Of a stretch of 64,000 nt of DNA, positions 19,785 through 32,094 are shown in pieces (the stretch's first letter is position 1; each line of letters begins with the position of its first letter). The position numbers were made by a program, and so were the translations under genes. Below the pieces are notes generated by a model. It had not been told where the DNA came from. It saw only the letters and a list, made by a program, of their open reading frames with translations, and ran no database searches. Source of the stretch: Plasmopara viticola (taxonomy: Eukaryota > Oomycota > Peronosporomycetes > Peronosporales > Peronosporaceae); assembly GCA_001695595.3 (NCBI GenBank), contig MBPM02000047.1, positions 558,001 through 622,000 of the forward strand, given 5' to 3'.

Positions 19785-20026
19785 TCAACCTATCGGAATC
19801 GACGGATACTTTAACCATTTATCCCACGCCAACTGCTTGCGTTTGCGCTCATCTTTGAAGATTATCCGCGGCTATTTTAATATGGCTATAGTCGGTCCAT
19901 CATGTATTACCCGAAGCCTCTTCCAAAATAAAGAAAGGTTAGCGACTGCAGGGCAATAATAAAAAGAACAACAATACGGTACCAACGTTGAGGCAATCTT
20001 AGCAACATAATCAGCGGCTCGATTTA

Positions 20027-20098
20027 TGCCTCCGCCCGGGATTGAACCGGGGACCTTCTGTTTACAAGACAGATGCTCTACCACTGAGCCACACAGGC
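20027..20098 (-). tRNA. tRNA-Thr(TGT), copy B7
   Basis: Consensus. ACGG, T5. Confidence 0.75.
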
Positions 20099-20231
20099 TC
20101 AACCTATCGGAATCGACGGATACTTTAACCATTTATCCCACGCCAACTGCTTGCGTTTGCGCTCATCTTTGAAGATTATCCGCGGCTATTTTAATATGGC
20201 TATAGTCGGTCCATCATGTATTACCCGAAGC

Positions 20232-20293
20232 CTGTATTTAGCGACTGCAGGGCGAAGCCTCTTCCAAAATAAAGATTGGTGCGACTGCAGGGA
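20232..20293. repeat. Internally rearranged monomer spacer
   Basis: The motifs cgaagcct and gcgactgcaggg each occur twice here, separated by a short novel junction, making this monomer ~24 bp longer than its neighbours. It looks like a short template-switch or slippage duplication. Confidence 0.7.
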
Positions 20294-20364
20294 ATAATAA
20301 AAAGAACAACAATACGGTACCAACGTTGAGGCAATCTTAGCAACATAATCAGCGGCTCGATTTA

Positions 20365-20436
20365 TGCCTCCGCCCGGGATTGAACCGGGGACCTTCTGTT
20401 TACAAGACAGATGCTCTACCACTGAGCCACACAGGC
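20365..20436 (-). tRNA. tRNA-Thr(TGT), copy B8
   Basis: Consensus body in a 338-bp rearranged monomer (see 20232-20293). ACGG, T5. Confidence 0.75.
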
Positions 20437-20679
20437 TCAACCTATCGGAATCGACGGATACTTTAACCATTTATCCCACGCCAACTGCTTGCGTTTGCGC
20501 TCATCTTTGAAGATTATCCGCGGCTATTTTAATATGGCTATAGTCGGTCCATCATGTATTACCCGAAGCCTCTTCCAAATAAAGATTGGTTAGCGACTGC
20601 AGGGCAATAATAAAAAGAACAACAATACTCGGTACCAACGTTGAGGCAATCTTAGCAACATAATCAGCGGCTCGATTTA

Positions 20680-20751
20680 TGCCTCCGCCCGGGATTGAAC
20701 CGGGGACCTTCTGTTTACAAGACAGATGCTCTACCACTGAGCCACACAGGC
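20680..20751 (-). tRNA. tRNA-Thr(TGT), copy B9
   Basis: Consensus. ACTCGG, T5. Confidence 0.75.
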
Positions 20752-20996
20752 TCAACCTATCGGAATCGACGGATACTTTAACCATTTATCCCACGCCAAC
20801 TGCTTGCGTTTGCGCTCATCTTTGAAGATTATCCGCGGCTATTTTAATATGGCTATAGTCGGTCCATCATGTATTACCCGAAGCCTCTTCCAAGATAAAG
20901 ATTGGTTAGCGACTGCAGGGCAATAATAAAAAGAACAACAATGACTCGGTACCAACGTTGAGGCAATCTTAGCAACATAATCAGCGGCTCGATTTA

Positions 20997-21068
20997 TGCC
21001 TCCGCCCGGGATTGAACCGGGGACCTTCTGTTTACAAGACAGATGCTCTACCACTGAGCCACACAGGC
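20997..21068 (-). tRNA. tRNA-Thr(TGT), copy B10
   Basis: Consensus. GACTCGG, T5. Confidence 0.75.
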
Positions 21069-21312
21069 TCAACCTATCGGAATCGACGGATACTTTAACC
21101 ATTTATCCCACGCCAACTGCTTGCGTTTGCGCTCATCTTTGAAGATTATCCGCGGCTATTTTAATATGGCTATAGTCGGTCCATCATGTATTACCCGAAG
21201 CCTCTTCCAAAATAAAGAAAGGTTAGCGACTGCAGGGCAATAATAAAAAGAACAACAATACTCGGTACCAACGTTGAGGCAATCTTAGCAACATAATCAG
21301 CGGCTCGATTTA

Positions 21313-21384
21313 TGCCTCCGCCCGGGATTGAACCGGGGACCTTCTGTTTACAAGACAGATGCTCTACCACTGAGCCACACAGGC
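21313..21384 (-). tRNA. tRNA-Thr(TGT), copy B11
   Basis: Consensus. ACTCGG, T5. Confidence 0.75.
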
Positions 21385-21629
21385 TCAACCTATCGGAATC
21401 GACGGATACTTTAACCATTTATCCCACGCCAACTGCTTGCGTTTGCGCTCATCTTTGAAGATTATCCGCGGCTATTTTAATATGGCTATAGTCGGTCCAT
21501 CATGTATTACCCGAAGCCTCTTCCAAAATAAAGATTGGTTAGCGACTGCAGGGCAATAATAAAAAGAACAACAATGACTCGGTACCAACGTTGAGGCAAT
21601 CTTAGCAACATAATCAGCGGCTCGATTTA

Positions 21630-21701
21630 TGCCTCCGCCCGGGATTGAACCGGGGACCTTCTGTTTACAAGACAGATGCTCTACCACTGAGCCACACAGG
21701 C
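21630..21701 (-). tRNA. tRNA-Thr(TGT), copy B12
   Basis: Consensus. GACTCGG, T5. Confidence 0.75.
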
Positions 21702-21945
21702 TCAACCTATCGGAATCGACGGATACTTTAACCATTTATCCCACGCCAACTGCTTGCGTTTGCGCTCATCTTTGAAGATTATCCGCGGCTATTTTAATAT
21801 GGCTATAGTCGGTCCATCATGTATTACCCGAAGCCTCTTCCAAATAAAGAAAGGTTAGCGACTGCAGGGCAATAATAAAAAGAACAACAATGACTCGGTA
21901 CCAACGTTGAGGCAATCTTAGCAACATAATCAGCGGCTCGATTTA

Positions 21946-22017
21946 TGCCTCCGCCCGGGATTGAACCGGGGACCTTCTGTTTACAAGACAGATGCTCTAC
22001 CACTGAGCCACACAGGC
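21946..22017 (-). tRNA. tRNA-Thr(TGT), copy B13
   Basis: Consensus. GACTCGG, T5. Confidence 0.75.
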
Positions 22018-22260
22018 TCAACCTATCGGAATCGACGGATACTTTAACCATTTATCCACGCCAACTGCTTGCGTTTGCGCTCATCTTTGAAGATTATCCG
22101 CGGCTATTTTAATATGGCTATAGTCGGTCCATCATGTATTACCCGAAGCCTCTTCCAAATAAAGATTGGTTAGCGACTGCAGGGCAATAATAAAAAGAAC
22201 AACAATGACTCGGTACCAACGTTGAGGCAATCTTAGCAACATAATCAGCGGCTCGATTTA

Positions 22261-22332
22261 TGCCTCCGCCCGGGATTGAACCGGGGACCTTCTGTTTACA
22301 AGACAGATGCTCTACCACTGAGCCACACAGGC
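22261..22332 (-). tRNA. tRNA-Thr(TGT), copy B14
   Basis: Consensus. GACTCGG, T5. Confidence 0.75.
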
Positions 22333-22576
22333 TCAACCTATCGGAATCGACGGATACTTTAACCATTTATCCCACGCCAACTGCTTGCGTTTGCGCTCAT
22401 CTTTGAAGATTATCCGCGGCTATTTTAATATGGCTATAGTCGGTCCATCATGTATTACCCGAAGCCTCTTCCAAAATAAAGAAAGGTTAGCGACTGCAGG
22501 GCAATAATAAAAAGAACAACAATACTCGGTACCAACGTTGAGGCAATCTTAGCAACATAATCAGCGGCTCGATTTA

Positions 22577-22648
22577 TGCCTCCGCCCGGGATTGAACCGG
22601 GGACCTTCTGTTTACAAGACAGATGCTCTACCACTGAGCCACACAGGC
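22577..22648 (-). tRNA. tRNA-Thr(TGT), copy B15
   Basis: Consensus. ACTCGG, T5. Confidence 0.75.
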
Positions 22649-22890
22649 TCAACCTATCGGAATCGACGGATACTTTAACCATTTATCCCACGCCAACTGC
22701 TTGCGTTTGCGCTCATCTTTGAAGATTATCCGCGGCTATTTTAATATGGCTATAGTCGGTCCATCATGTATTACCCGAAGCCTCTTCCAAAATAAAGATT
22801 GGTTAGCGACTGCAGGGCAATAATAAAAAACAACAATACTCGGTACCAACGTTGAGGCAATCTTAGCAACATAATCAGCGGCTCGATTTA

Positions 22891-22962
22891 TGCCTCCGCC
22901 CGGGATTGAACCGGGGACCTTCTGTTTACAAGACAGATGCTCTACCACTGAGCCACACAGGC
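22891..22962 (-). tRNA. tRNA-Thr(TGT), copy B16
   Basis: Consensus. ACTCGG, with the only T6 tract of the array. Confidence 0.75.
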
Positions 22963-23205
22963 TCAACCTATCGGAATCGACGGATACTTTAACCATTTAT
23001 CCACGCCAACTGCTTGCGTTTGCGCTCATCTTTGAAGATTATCCGCGGCTATTTTAATATGGCTATAGTCGGTCCATCATGTATTACCCGAAGCCTCTTC
23101 CAAATAAAGATTGGTTAGCGACTGCAGGGCAATAATAAAAAGAACAACAATGACTCGGTACCAACGTTGAGGCAATCTTAGCAACATAATCAGCGGCTCG
23201 ATTTA

Positions 23206-23277
23206 TGCCTCCGCCCGGGATTGAACCGGGGACCTTCTGTTTACAAGACAGATGCTCTACCACTGAGCCACACAGGC
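23206..23277 (-). tRNA. tRNA-Thr(TGT), copy B17
   Basis: Consensus. GACTCGG, T5. Confidence 0.75.
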
Positions 23278-23518
23278 TCAACCTATCGGAATCGACGGAT
23301 ACTTTAACCATTTATCCCACGCCAACTGCTTGCGTTTGCGCTCATCTTTGAAGATTATCCGCGGCTATTTTAATATGGCTATAGTCGGTCCATCATGTAT
23401 TACCCGAAGCCTCTTCCAAAATAAAGAAAGGTTAGCGACTGCAGGGCAATAATAAAAGAACAACAATACGGTACCAACGTTGAGGCAATCTTAGCAACAT
23501 AATCAGCGGCTCGATTTA

Positions 23519-23590
23519 TGCCTCCGCCCGGGATTGAACCGGGGACCTTCTGTTTACAAGACAGATGCTCTACCACTGAGCCACACAGGC
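23519..23590 (-). tRNA. tRNA-Thr(TGT), copy B18
   Basis: Consensus. ACGG, T4. Confidence 0.75.
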
Positions 23591-23834
23591 TCAACCTATC
23601 GGAATCGACGGATACTTTAACCATTTATCCCACGCCAACTGCTTGCGTTTGCGCTCATCTTTGAAGATTATCCGCGGCTATTTTAATATGGCTATAGTCG
23701 GTCCATCATGTATTACCCGAAGCCTCTTCCAAATAAAGATTGGTTAGCGACTGCAGGGCAATAATAAAAAGAACAACAATGACTCGGTACCAACGTTGAG
23801 GCAATCTTAGCAACATAATCAGCGGCTCGATTTA

Positions 23835-23906
23835 TGCCTCCGCCCGGGATTGAACCGGGGACCTTCTGTTTACAAGACAGATGCTCTACCACTGAGCCAC
23901 ACAGGC
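23835..23906 (-). tRNA. tRNA-Thr(TGT), copy B19
   Basis: Consensus. GACTCGG, T5. Confidence 0.75.
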
Positions 23907-24147
23907 TCAACCTATCGGAATCGACGGATACTTTAACCATTTATCCCACGCCAACTGCTTGCGTTTGCGCTCATCTTTGAAGATTATCCGCGGCTATTTT
24001 AATATGGCTATAGTCGGTCCATCATGTATTACCCGAAGCCTCTTCCAAATAAAGATTGGTTAGCGACTGCAGGGCAATAATAAAAAGAACAACATGACGG
24101 TACCAACGTTGAGGCAATCTTAGCAACATAATCAGCGGCTCGATTTA

Positions 24148-24219
24148 TGCCTCCGCCCGGGATTGAACCGGGGACCTTCTGTTTACAAGACAGATGCTCT
24201 ACCACTGAGCCACACAGGC
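24148..24219 (-). tRNA. tRNA-Thr(TGT), copy B20
   Basis: Consensus. Private trailer motif GACGG, T5. Confidence 0.75.
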
Positions 24220-24463
24220 TCAACCTATCGGAATCGACGGATACTTTAACCATTTATCCCACGCCAACTGCTTGCGTTTGCGCTCATCTTTGAAGATTAT
24301 CCGCGGCTATTTTAATATGGCTATAGTCGGTCCATCATGTATTACCCGAAGCCTCTTCCAAATAAAGATTGGTTAGCGACTGCAGGGCAATAATAAAAAG
24401 AACAACAATGACTCGGTACCAACGTTGAGGCAATCTTAGCAACATAATCAGCGGCTCGATTTA

Positions 24464-24535
24464 TGCCTCCGCCCGGGATTGAACCGGGGACCTTCTGTTT
24501 ACAAGACAGATGCTCTACCACTGAGCCACACAGGC
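24464..24535 (-). tRNA. tRNA-Thr(TGT), copy B21
   Basis: Consensus. GACTCGG, T5. Confidence 0.75.
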
Positions 24536-24778
24536 TCAACCTATCGGAATCGACGGATACTTTAACCATTTATCCCACGCCAACTGCTTGCGTTTGCGCT
24601 CATCTTTGAAGATTATCCGCGGCTATTTTAATATGGCTATAGTCGGTCCATCATGTATTACCCGAAGCCTCTTCCAAATAAAGATTGGTTAGCGACTGCA
24701 GGGCAATAATAAAAAGAACAACAATACTCGGTACCAACGTTGAGGCAATCTTAGCAACATAATCAGCGGCTCGATTTA

Positions 24779-24850
24779 TGCCTCCGCCCGGGATTGAACC
24801 GGGGACCTTCTGTTTACAAGACAGATGCTCTACCACTGAGCCACACAGGC
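24779..24850 (-). tRNA. tRNA-Thr(TGT), copy B22
   Basis: Consensus. ACTCGG, T5. Confidence 0.75.
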
Positions 24851-25093
24851 TCAACCTATCGGAATCGACGGATACTTTAACCATTTATCCACGCCAACTG
24901 CTTGCGTTTGCGCTCATCTTTGAAGATTATCCGCGGCTATTTTAATATGGCTATAGTCGGTCCATCATGTATTACCCGAAGCCTCTTCCAAATAAAGATT
25001 GGTTAGCGACTGCAGGGCAATAATAAAAAGAACAACAATGACTCGGTACCAACGTTGAGGCAATCTTAGCAACATAATCAGCGGCTCGATTTA

Positions 25094-25165
25094 TGCCTCC
25101 GCCCGGGATTGAACCGGGGACCTTCTGTTTACAAGACAGATGCTCTACCACTGAGCCACACAGGC
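25094..25165 (-). tRNA. tRNA-Thr(TGT), copy B23
   Basis: Consensus. GACTCGG, T5. Confidence 0.75.
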
Positions 25166-25406
25166 TCAACCTATCGGAATCGACGGATACTTTAACCATT
25201 TATCCACGCCAACTGCTTGCGTTTGCGCTCATCTTTGAAGATTATCCGCGGCTATTTTAATATGGCTATAGTCGGTCCATCATGTATTACCCGAAGCCTC
25301 TTCCAAAATAAAGAAAGGTTAGCGACTGCAGGGCAATAATAAAAAGAACAACAATACGGTACCAACGTTGAGGCAATCTTAGCAACATAATCAGCGGCTC
25401 GATTTA

Positions 25407-25478
25407 TGCCTCCGCCCGGGATTGAACCGGGGACCTTCTGTTTACAAGACAGATGCTCTACCACTGAGCCACACAGGC
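25407..25478 (-). tRNA. tRNA-Thr(TGT), copy B24
   Basis: Consensus. ACGG, T5. Confidence 0.75.
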
Positions 25479-25722
25479 TCAACCTATCGGAATCGACGGA
25501 TACTTTAACCATTTATCCCACGCCAACTGCTTGCGTTTGCGCTCATCTTTGAAGATTATCCGCGGCTATTTTAATATGGCTATAGTCGGTCCATCATGTA
25601 TTACCCGAAGCCTCTTCCAAATAAAGATTGGTTAGCGACTGCAGGGCAATAATAAAAAGAACAACAATGACTCGGTACCAACGTTGAGGCAATCTTAGCA
25701 ACATAATCAGCGGCTCGATTTA

Positions 25723-25794
25723 TGCCTCCGCCCGGGATTGAACCGGGGACCTTCTGTTTACAAGACAGATGCTCTACCACTGAGCCACACAGGC
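25723..25794 (-). tRNA. tRNA-Thr(TGT), copy B25
   Basis: Consensus. GACTCGG, T5. Confidence 0.75.
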
Positions 25795-26034
25795 TCAACC
25801 TATCGGAATCGACGGATACTTTAACCATTTATCCACGCCAACTGCTTGCGTTTGCGCTCATCTTTGAAGATTATCCGCGGCTATTTTAATATGGCTATAG
25901 TCGGTCCATCATGTATTACCCGAAGCCTCTTCCAAATAAAGAGGTTAGCGACTGCAGGGCAATAATAAAAAGAACAACAATACTCGGTACCAACGTTGAG
26001 GCAATCTTAGCAACATAATCAGCGGCTCGATTTA

Positions 26035-26106
26035 TGCCTCCGCCCGGGATTGAACCGGGGACCTTCTGTTTACAAGACAGATGCTCTACCACTGAGCCAC
26101 ACAGGC
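26035..26106 (-). tRNA. tRNA-Thr(TGT), copy B26
   Basis: Consensus. ACTCGG, T5. Confidence 0.75.
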
Positions 26107-26351
26107 TCAACCTATCGGAATCGACGGATACTTTAACCATTTATCCCACGCCAACTGCTTGCGTTTGCGCTCATCTTTGAAGATTATCCGCGGCTATTTT
26201 AATATGGCTATAGTCGGTCCATCATGTATTACCCGAAGCCTCTTCCAAAATAAAGAAAGGTTAGCGACTGCAGGGCAATAATAAAAAGAACAACAATGAC
26301 TCGGTACCAACGTTGAGGCAATCTTAGCAACATAATCAGCGGCTCGATTTA

Positions 26352-26423
26352 TGCCTCCGCCCGGGATTGAACCGGGGACCTTCTGTTTACAAGACAGATG
26401 CTCTACCACTGAGCCACACAGGC
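26352..26423 (-). tRNA. tRNA-Thr(TGT), copy B27
   Basis: Consensus. GACTCGG, T5. Confidence 0.75.
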
Positions 26424-26665
26424 TCAACCTATCGGAATCGACGGATACTTTAACCATTTATCCCACGCCAACTGCTTGCGTTTGCGCTCATCTTTGAAGA
26501 TTATCCGCGGCTATTTTAATATGGCTATAGTCGGTCCATCATGTATTACCCGAAGCCTCTTCCAAAATAAAGAAAGGTTAGCGACTGCAGGGCAATAATA
26601 AAAAGAACAACAATACGGTACCAACGTTGAGGCAATCTTAGCAACATAATCAGCGGCTCGATTTA

Positions 26666-26737
26666 TGCCTCCGCCCGGGATTGAACCGGGGACCTTCTGT
26701 TTACAAGACAGATGCTCTACCACTGAGCCACACAGGC
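26666..26737 (-). tRNA. tRNA-Thr(TGT), copy B28
   Basis: Consensus. ACGG, T5. Confidence 0.75.
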
Positions 26738-26982
26738 TCAACCTATCGGAATCGACGGATACTTTAACCATTTATCCCACGCCAACTGCTTGCGTTTGCG
26801 CTCATCTTTGAAGATTATCCGCGGCTATTTTAATATGGCTATAGTCGGTCCATCATGTATTACCCGAAGCCTCTTCCAAAATAAAGATTGGTTAGCGACT
26901 GCAGGGCAATAATAAAAAGAACAACAATGACTCGGTACCAACGTTGAGGCAATCTTAGCAACATAATCAGCGGCTCGATTTA

Positions 26983-27054
26983 TGCCTCCGCCCGGGATTG
27001 AACCGGGGACCTTCTGTTTACAAGACAGATGCTCTACCACTGAGCCACACAGGC
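26983..27054 (-). tRNA. tRNA-Thr(TGT), copy B29
   Basis: Consensus. GACTCGG, T5. Confidence 0.75.
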
Positions 27055-27295
27055 TCAACCTATCGGAATCGACGGATACTTTAACCATTTATCCCACGCC
27101 AACTGCTTGCGTTTGCGCTCATCTTTGAAGATTATCCGCGGCTATTTTAATATGGCTATAGTCGGTCCATCATGTATTACCCGAAGCCTCTTCCAAAATA
27201 AAGAAGGTTAGCGACTGCAGGGCAATAATAAAAAGAACAACAATACGGTACCAACGTTGAGGCAATCTTAGCAACATAATCAGCGGCTCGATTTA

Positions 27296-27367
27296 TGCCT
27301 CCGCCCGGGATTGAACCGGGGACCTTCTGTTTACAAGACAGATGCTCTACCACTGAGCCACACAGGC
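27296..27367 (-). tRNA. tRNA-Thr(TGT), copy B30
   Basis: Consensus. ACGG, T5. Confidence 0.75.
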
Positions 27368-27611
27368 TCAACCTATCGGAATCGACGGATACTTTAACCA
27401 TTTATCCCACGCCAACTGCTTGCGTTTGCGCTCATCTTTGAAGATTATCCGCGGCTATTTTAATATGGCTATAGTCGGTCCATCATGTATTACCCGAAGC
27501 CTCTTCCAAAATAAAGATTGGTTAGCGACTGCAGGGCAATAATAAAAAGAACAACAATACTCGGTACCAACGTTGAGGCAATCTTAGCAACATAATCAGC
27601 GGCTCGATTTA

Positions 27612-27683
27612 TGCCTCCGCCCGGGATTGAACCGGGGACCTTCTGTTTACAAGACAGATGCTCTACCACTGAGCCACACAGGC
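27612..27683 (-). tRNA. tRNA-Thr(TGT), copy B31
   Basis: Consensus. ACTCGG, T5. Confidence 0.75.
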
Positions 27684-27927
27684 TCAACCTATCGGAATCG
27701 ACGGATACTTTAACCATTTATCCCACGCCAACTGCTTGCGTTTGCGCTCATCTTTGAAGATTATCCGCGGCTATTTTAATATGGCTATAGTCGGTCCATC
27801 ATGTATTACCCGAAGCCTCTTCCAAAATAAAGAAAGGTTAGCGACTGCAGGGCAATAATAAAAAGAACAACAATACTCGGTACCAACGTTGAGGCAATCT
27901 TAGCAACATAATCAGCGGCTCGATTTA

Positions 27928-27999
27928 TGCCTCCGCCCGGGATTGAACCGGGGACCTTCTGTTTACAAGACAGATGCTCTACCACTGAGCCACACAGGC
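27928..27999 (-). tRNA. tRNA-Thr(TGT), copy B32
   Basis: Consensus. ACTCGG, T5. Confidence 0.75.
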
Positions 28000-28240
28000 T
28001 CAACCTATCGGAATCGACGGATACTTTAACCATTTATCCACGCCAACTGCTTGCGTTTGCGCTCATCTTTGAAGATTATCCGCGGCTATTTTAATATGGC
28101 TATAGTCGGTCCATCATGTATTACCCGAAGCCTCTTCCAAAATAAAGAAAGGTTAGCGACTGCAGGGCAATAATAAAAAGAACAACAATACGGTACCAAC
28201 GTTGAGGCAATCTTAGCAACATAATCAGCGGCTCGATTTA

Positions 28241-28312
28241 TGCCTCCGCCCGGGATTGAACCGGGGACCTTCTGTTTACAAGACAGATGCTCTACCACTG
28301 AGCCACACAGGC
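28241..28312 (-). tRNA. tRNA-Thr(TGT), copy B33
   Basis: Consensus. ACGG, T5. Confidence 0.75.
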
Positions 28313-28556
28313 TCAACCTATCGGAATCGACGGATACTTTAACCATTTATCCCACGCCAACTGCTTGCGTTTGCGCTCATCTTTGAAGATTATCCGCGGC
28401 TATTTTAATATGGCTATAGTCGGTCCATCATGTATTACCCGAAGCCTCTTCCAAAATAAAGAAAGGTTAGCGACTGCAGGGCAATAATAAAAAGAACAAC
28501 AATACTCGGTACCAACGTTGAGGCAATCTTAGCAACATAATCAGCGGCTCGATTTA

Positions 28557-28628
28557 TGCCTCCGCCCGGGATTGAACCGGGGACCTTCTGTTTACAAGAC
28601 AGATGCTCTACCACTGAGCCACACAGGC
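28557..28628 (-). tRNA. tRNA-Thr(TGT), copy B34
   Basis: Consensus. ACTCGG, T5. Confidence 0.75.
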
Positions 28629-28872
28629 TCAACCTATCGGAATCGACGGATACTTTAACCATTTATCCCACGCCAACTGCTTGCGTTTGCGCTCATCTTT
28701 GAAGATTATCCGCGGCTATTTTAATATGGCTATAGTCGGTCCATCATGTATTACCCGAAGCCTCTTCCAAAATAAAGAAAGGTTAGCGACTGCAGGGCAA
28801 TAATAAAAAGAACAACAATACTCGGTACCAACGTTGAGGCAATCTTAGCAACATAATCAGCGGCTCGATTTA

Positions 28873-28944
28873 TGCCTCCGCCCGGGATTGAACCGGGGAC
28901 CTTCTGTTTACAAGACAGATGCTCTACCACTGAGCCACACAGGC
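28873..28944 (-). tRNA. tRNA-Thr(TGT), copy B35
   Basis: Consensus. ACTCGG, T5. Confidence 0.75.
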
Positions 28945-29187
28945 TCAACCTATCGGAATCGACGGATACTTTAACCATTTATCCCACGCCAACTGCTTGC
29001 GTTTGCGCTCATCTTTGAAGATTATCCGCGGCTATTTTAATATGGCTATAGTCGGTCCATCATGTATTACCCGAAGCCTCTTCCAAAATAAAGAAAGGTT
29101 AGCGACTGCAGGGCAATAATAAAAGAACAACAATACTCGGTACCAACGTTGAGGCAATCTTAGCAACATAATCAGCGGCTCGATTTA

Positions 29188-29259
29188 TGCCTCCGCCCGG
29201 GATTGAACCGGGGACCTTCTGTTTACAAGACAGATGCTCTACCACTGAGCCACACAGGC
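29188..29259 (-). tRNA. tRNA-Thr(TGT), copy B36
   Basis: Consensus. ACTCGG, T4. Confidence 0.75.
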
Positions 29260-29503
29260 TCAACCTATCGGAATCGACGGATACTTTAACCATTTATCCC
29301 ACGCCAACTGCTTGCGTTTGCGCTCATCTTTGAAGATTATCCGCGGCTATTTTAATATGGCTATAGTCGGTCCATCATGTATTACCCGAAGCCTCTTCCA
29401 AAATAAAGAAAGGTTAGCGACTGCAGGGCAATAATAAAAAGAACAACAATACTCGGTACCAACGTTGAGGCAATCTTAGCAACATAATCAGCGGCTCGAT
29501 TTA

Positions 29504-29575
29504 TGCCTCCGCCCGGGATTGAACCGGGGACCTTCTGTTTACAAGACAGATGCTCTACCACTGAGCCACACAGGC
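29504..29575 (-). tRNA. tRNA-Thr(TGT), copy B37
   Basis: Consensus. ACTCGG, T5. Confidence 0.75.
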
Positions 29576-29819
29576 TCAACCTATCGGAATCGACGGATAC
29601 TTTAACCATTTATCCCACGCCAACTGCTTGCGTTTGCGCTCATCTTTGAAGATTATCCGCGGCTATTTTAATATGGCTATAGTCGGTCCATCATGTATTA
29701 CCCGAAGCCTCTTCCAAAATAAAGAAAGGTTAGCGACTGCAGGGCAATAATAAAAAGAACAACAATACTCGGTACCAACGTTGAGGCAATCTTAGCAACA
29801 TAATCAGCGGCTCGATTTA

Positions 29820-29891
29820 TGCCTCCGCCCGGGATTGAACCGGGGACCTTCTGTTTACAAGACAGATGCTCTACCACTGAGCCACACAGGC
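29820..29891 (-). tRNA. tRNA-Thr(TGT), copy B38
   Basis: Consensus. ACTCGG, T5. Confidence 0.75.
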
Positions 29892-30135
29892 TCAACCTAT
29901 CGGAATCGACGGATACTTTAACCATTTATCCCACGCCAACTGCTTGCGTTTGCGCTCATCTTTGAAGATTATCCGCGGCTATTTTAATATGGCTATAGTC
30001 GGTCCATCATGTATTACCCGAAGCCTCTTCCAAAATAAAGAAAGGTTAGCGACTGCAGGGCAATAATAAAAAGAACAACAATACTCGGTACCAACGTTGA
30101 GGCAATCTTAGCAACATAATCAGCGGCTCGATTTA

Positions 30136-30207
30136 TGCCTCCGCCCGGGATTGAACCGGGGACCTTCTGTTTACAAGACAGATGCTCTACCACTGAGCCA
30201 CACAGGC
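30136..30207 (-). tRNA. tRNA-Thr(TGT), copy B39
   Basis: Consensus. ACTCGG, T5. Confidence 0.75.
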
Positions 30208-30451
30208 TCAACCTATCGGAATCGACGGATACTTTAACCATTTATCCACGCCAACTGCTTGCGTTTGCGCTCATCTTTGAAGATTATCCGCGGCTATTTT
30301 AATATGGCTATAGTCGGTCCATCATGTATTACCCGAAGCCTCTTCCAAAATAAAGAAAGGTTAGCGACTGCAGGGCAATAATAAAAAGAACAACAATGAC
30401 TCGGTACCAACGTTGAGGCAATCTTAGCAACATAATCAGCGGCTCGATTTA

Positions 30452-30523
30452 TGCCTCCGCCCGGGATTGAACCGGGGACCTTCTGTTTACAAGACAGATG
30501 CTCTACCACTGAGCCACACAGGC
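30452..30523 (-). tRNA. tRNA-Thr(TGT), copy B40
   Basis: Consensus. GACTCGG, T5. Confidence 0.75.
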
Positions 30524-30765
30524 TCAACCTATCGGAATCGACGGATACTTTAACCATTTATCCCACGCCAACTGCTTGCGTTTGCGCTCATCTTTGAAGA
30601 TTATCCGCGGCTATTTTAATATGGCTATAGTCGGTCCATCATGTATTACCCGAAGCCTCTTCCAAAATAAAGAAAGGTTAGCGACTGCAGGGCAATAATA
30701 AAAAGAACAACAATACGGTACCAACGTTGAGGCAATCTTAGCAACATAATCAGCGGCTCGATTTA

Positions 30766-30837
30766 TGCCTCCGCCCGGGATTGAACCGGGGACCTTCTGT
30801 TTACAAGACAGATGCTCTACCACTGAGCCACACAGGC
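30766..30837 (-). tRNA. tRNA-Thr(TGT), copy B41
   Basis: Consensus. ACGG, T5. Confidence 0.75.
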
Positions 30838-31081
30838 TCAACCTATCGGAATCGACGGATACTTTAACCATTTATCCCACGCCAACTGCTTGCGTTTGCG
30901 CTCATCTTTGAAGATTATCCGCGGCTATTTTAATATGGCTATAGTCGGTCCATCATGTATTACCCGAAGCCTCTTCCAAAATAAAGAAAGGTTAGCGACT
31001 GCAGGGCAATAATAAAAAGAACAACAATACTCGGTACCAACGTTGAGGCAATCTTAGCAACATAATCAGCGGCTCGATTTA

Positions 31082-31153
31082 TGCCTCCGCCCGGGATTGA
31101 ACCGGGGACCTTCTGTTTACAAGACAGATGCTCTACCACTGAGCCACACAGGC
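31082..31153 (-). tRNA. tRNA-Thr(TGT), copy B42
   Basis: Consensus. ACTCGG, T5. Confidence 0.75.
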
Positions 31154-31394
31154 TCAACCTATCGGAATCGACGGATACTTTAACCATTTATCCACGCCAA
31201 CTGCTTGCGTTTGCGCTCATCTTTGAAGATTATCCGCGGCTATTTTAATATGGCTATAGTCGGTCCATCATGTATTACCCGAAGCCTCTTCCAAAATAAA
31301 GAGGTTAGCGACTGCAGGGCAATAATAAAAAGAACAACAATACTCGGTACCAACGTTGAGGCAATCTTAGCAACATAATCAGCGGCTCGATTTA

Positions 31395-31466
31395 TGCCTC
31401 CGCCCGGGATTGAACCGGGGACCTTCTGTTTACAAGACAGATGCTCTACCACTGAGCCACACAGGC
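31395..31466 (-). tRNA. tRNA-Thr(TGT), copy B43
   Basis: Consensus. ACTCGG, T5. Confidence 0.75.
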
Positions 31467-31706
31467 TCAACCTATCGGAATCGACGGATACTTTAACCAT
31501 TTATCCCACGCCAACTGCTTGCGTTTGCGCTCATCTTTGAAGATTATCCGCGGCTATTTTAATATGGCTATAGTCGGTCCATCATGTATTACCCGAAGCC
31601 TCTTCCAAATAAAGAAAGGTTAGCGACTGCAGGGCAATAATAAAAGAACAACAATACGGTACCAACGTTGAGGCAATCTTAGCAACATAATCAGCGGCTC
31701 GATTTA

Positions 31707-31778
31707 TGCCTCCGCCCGGGATTGAACCGGGGACCTTCTGTTTACAAGACAGATGCTCTACCACTGAGCCACACAGGC
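31707..31778 (-). tRNA. tRNA-Thr(TGT), copy B44
   Basis: Consensus. ACGG, T4. Confidence 0.75.
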
Positions 31779-32022
31779 TCAACCTATCGGAATCGACGGA
31801 TACTTTAACCATTTATCCCACGCCAACTGCTTGCGTTTGCGCTCATCTTTGAAGATTATCCGCGGCTATTTTAATATGGCTATAGTCGGTCCATCATGTA
31901 TTACCCGAAGCCTCTTCCAAAATAAAGAAAGGTTAGCGACTGCAGGGCAATAATAAAAAGAACAACAATACTCGGTACCAACGTTGAGGCAATCTTAGCA
32001 ACATAATCAGCGGCTCGATTTA

Positions 32023-32094
32023 TGCCTCCGCCCGGGATTGAACCGGGGACCTTCTGTTTACAAGACAGATGCTCTACCACTGAGCCACACAGGC
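32023..32094 (-). tRNA. tRNA-Thr(TGT), copy B45
   Basis: Consensus. ACTCGG, T5. Confidence 0.75.
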
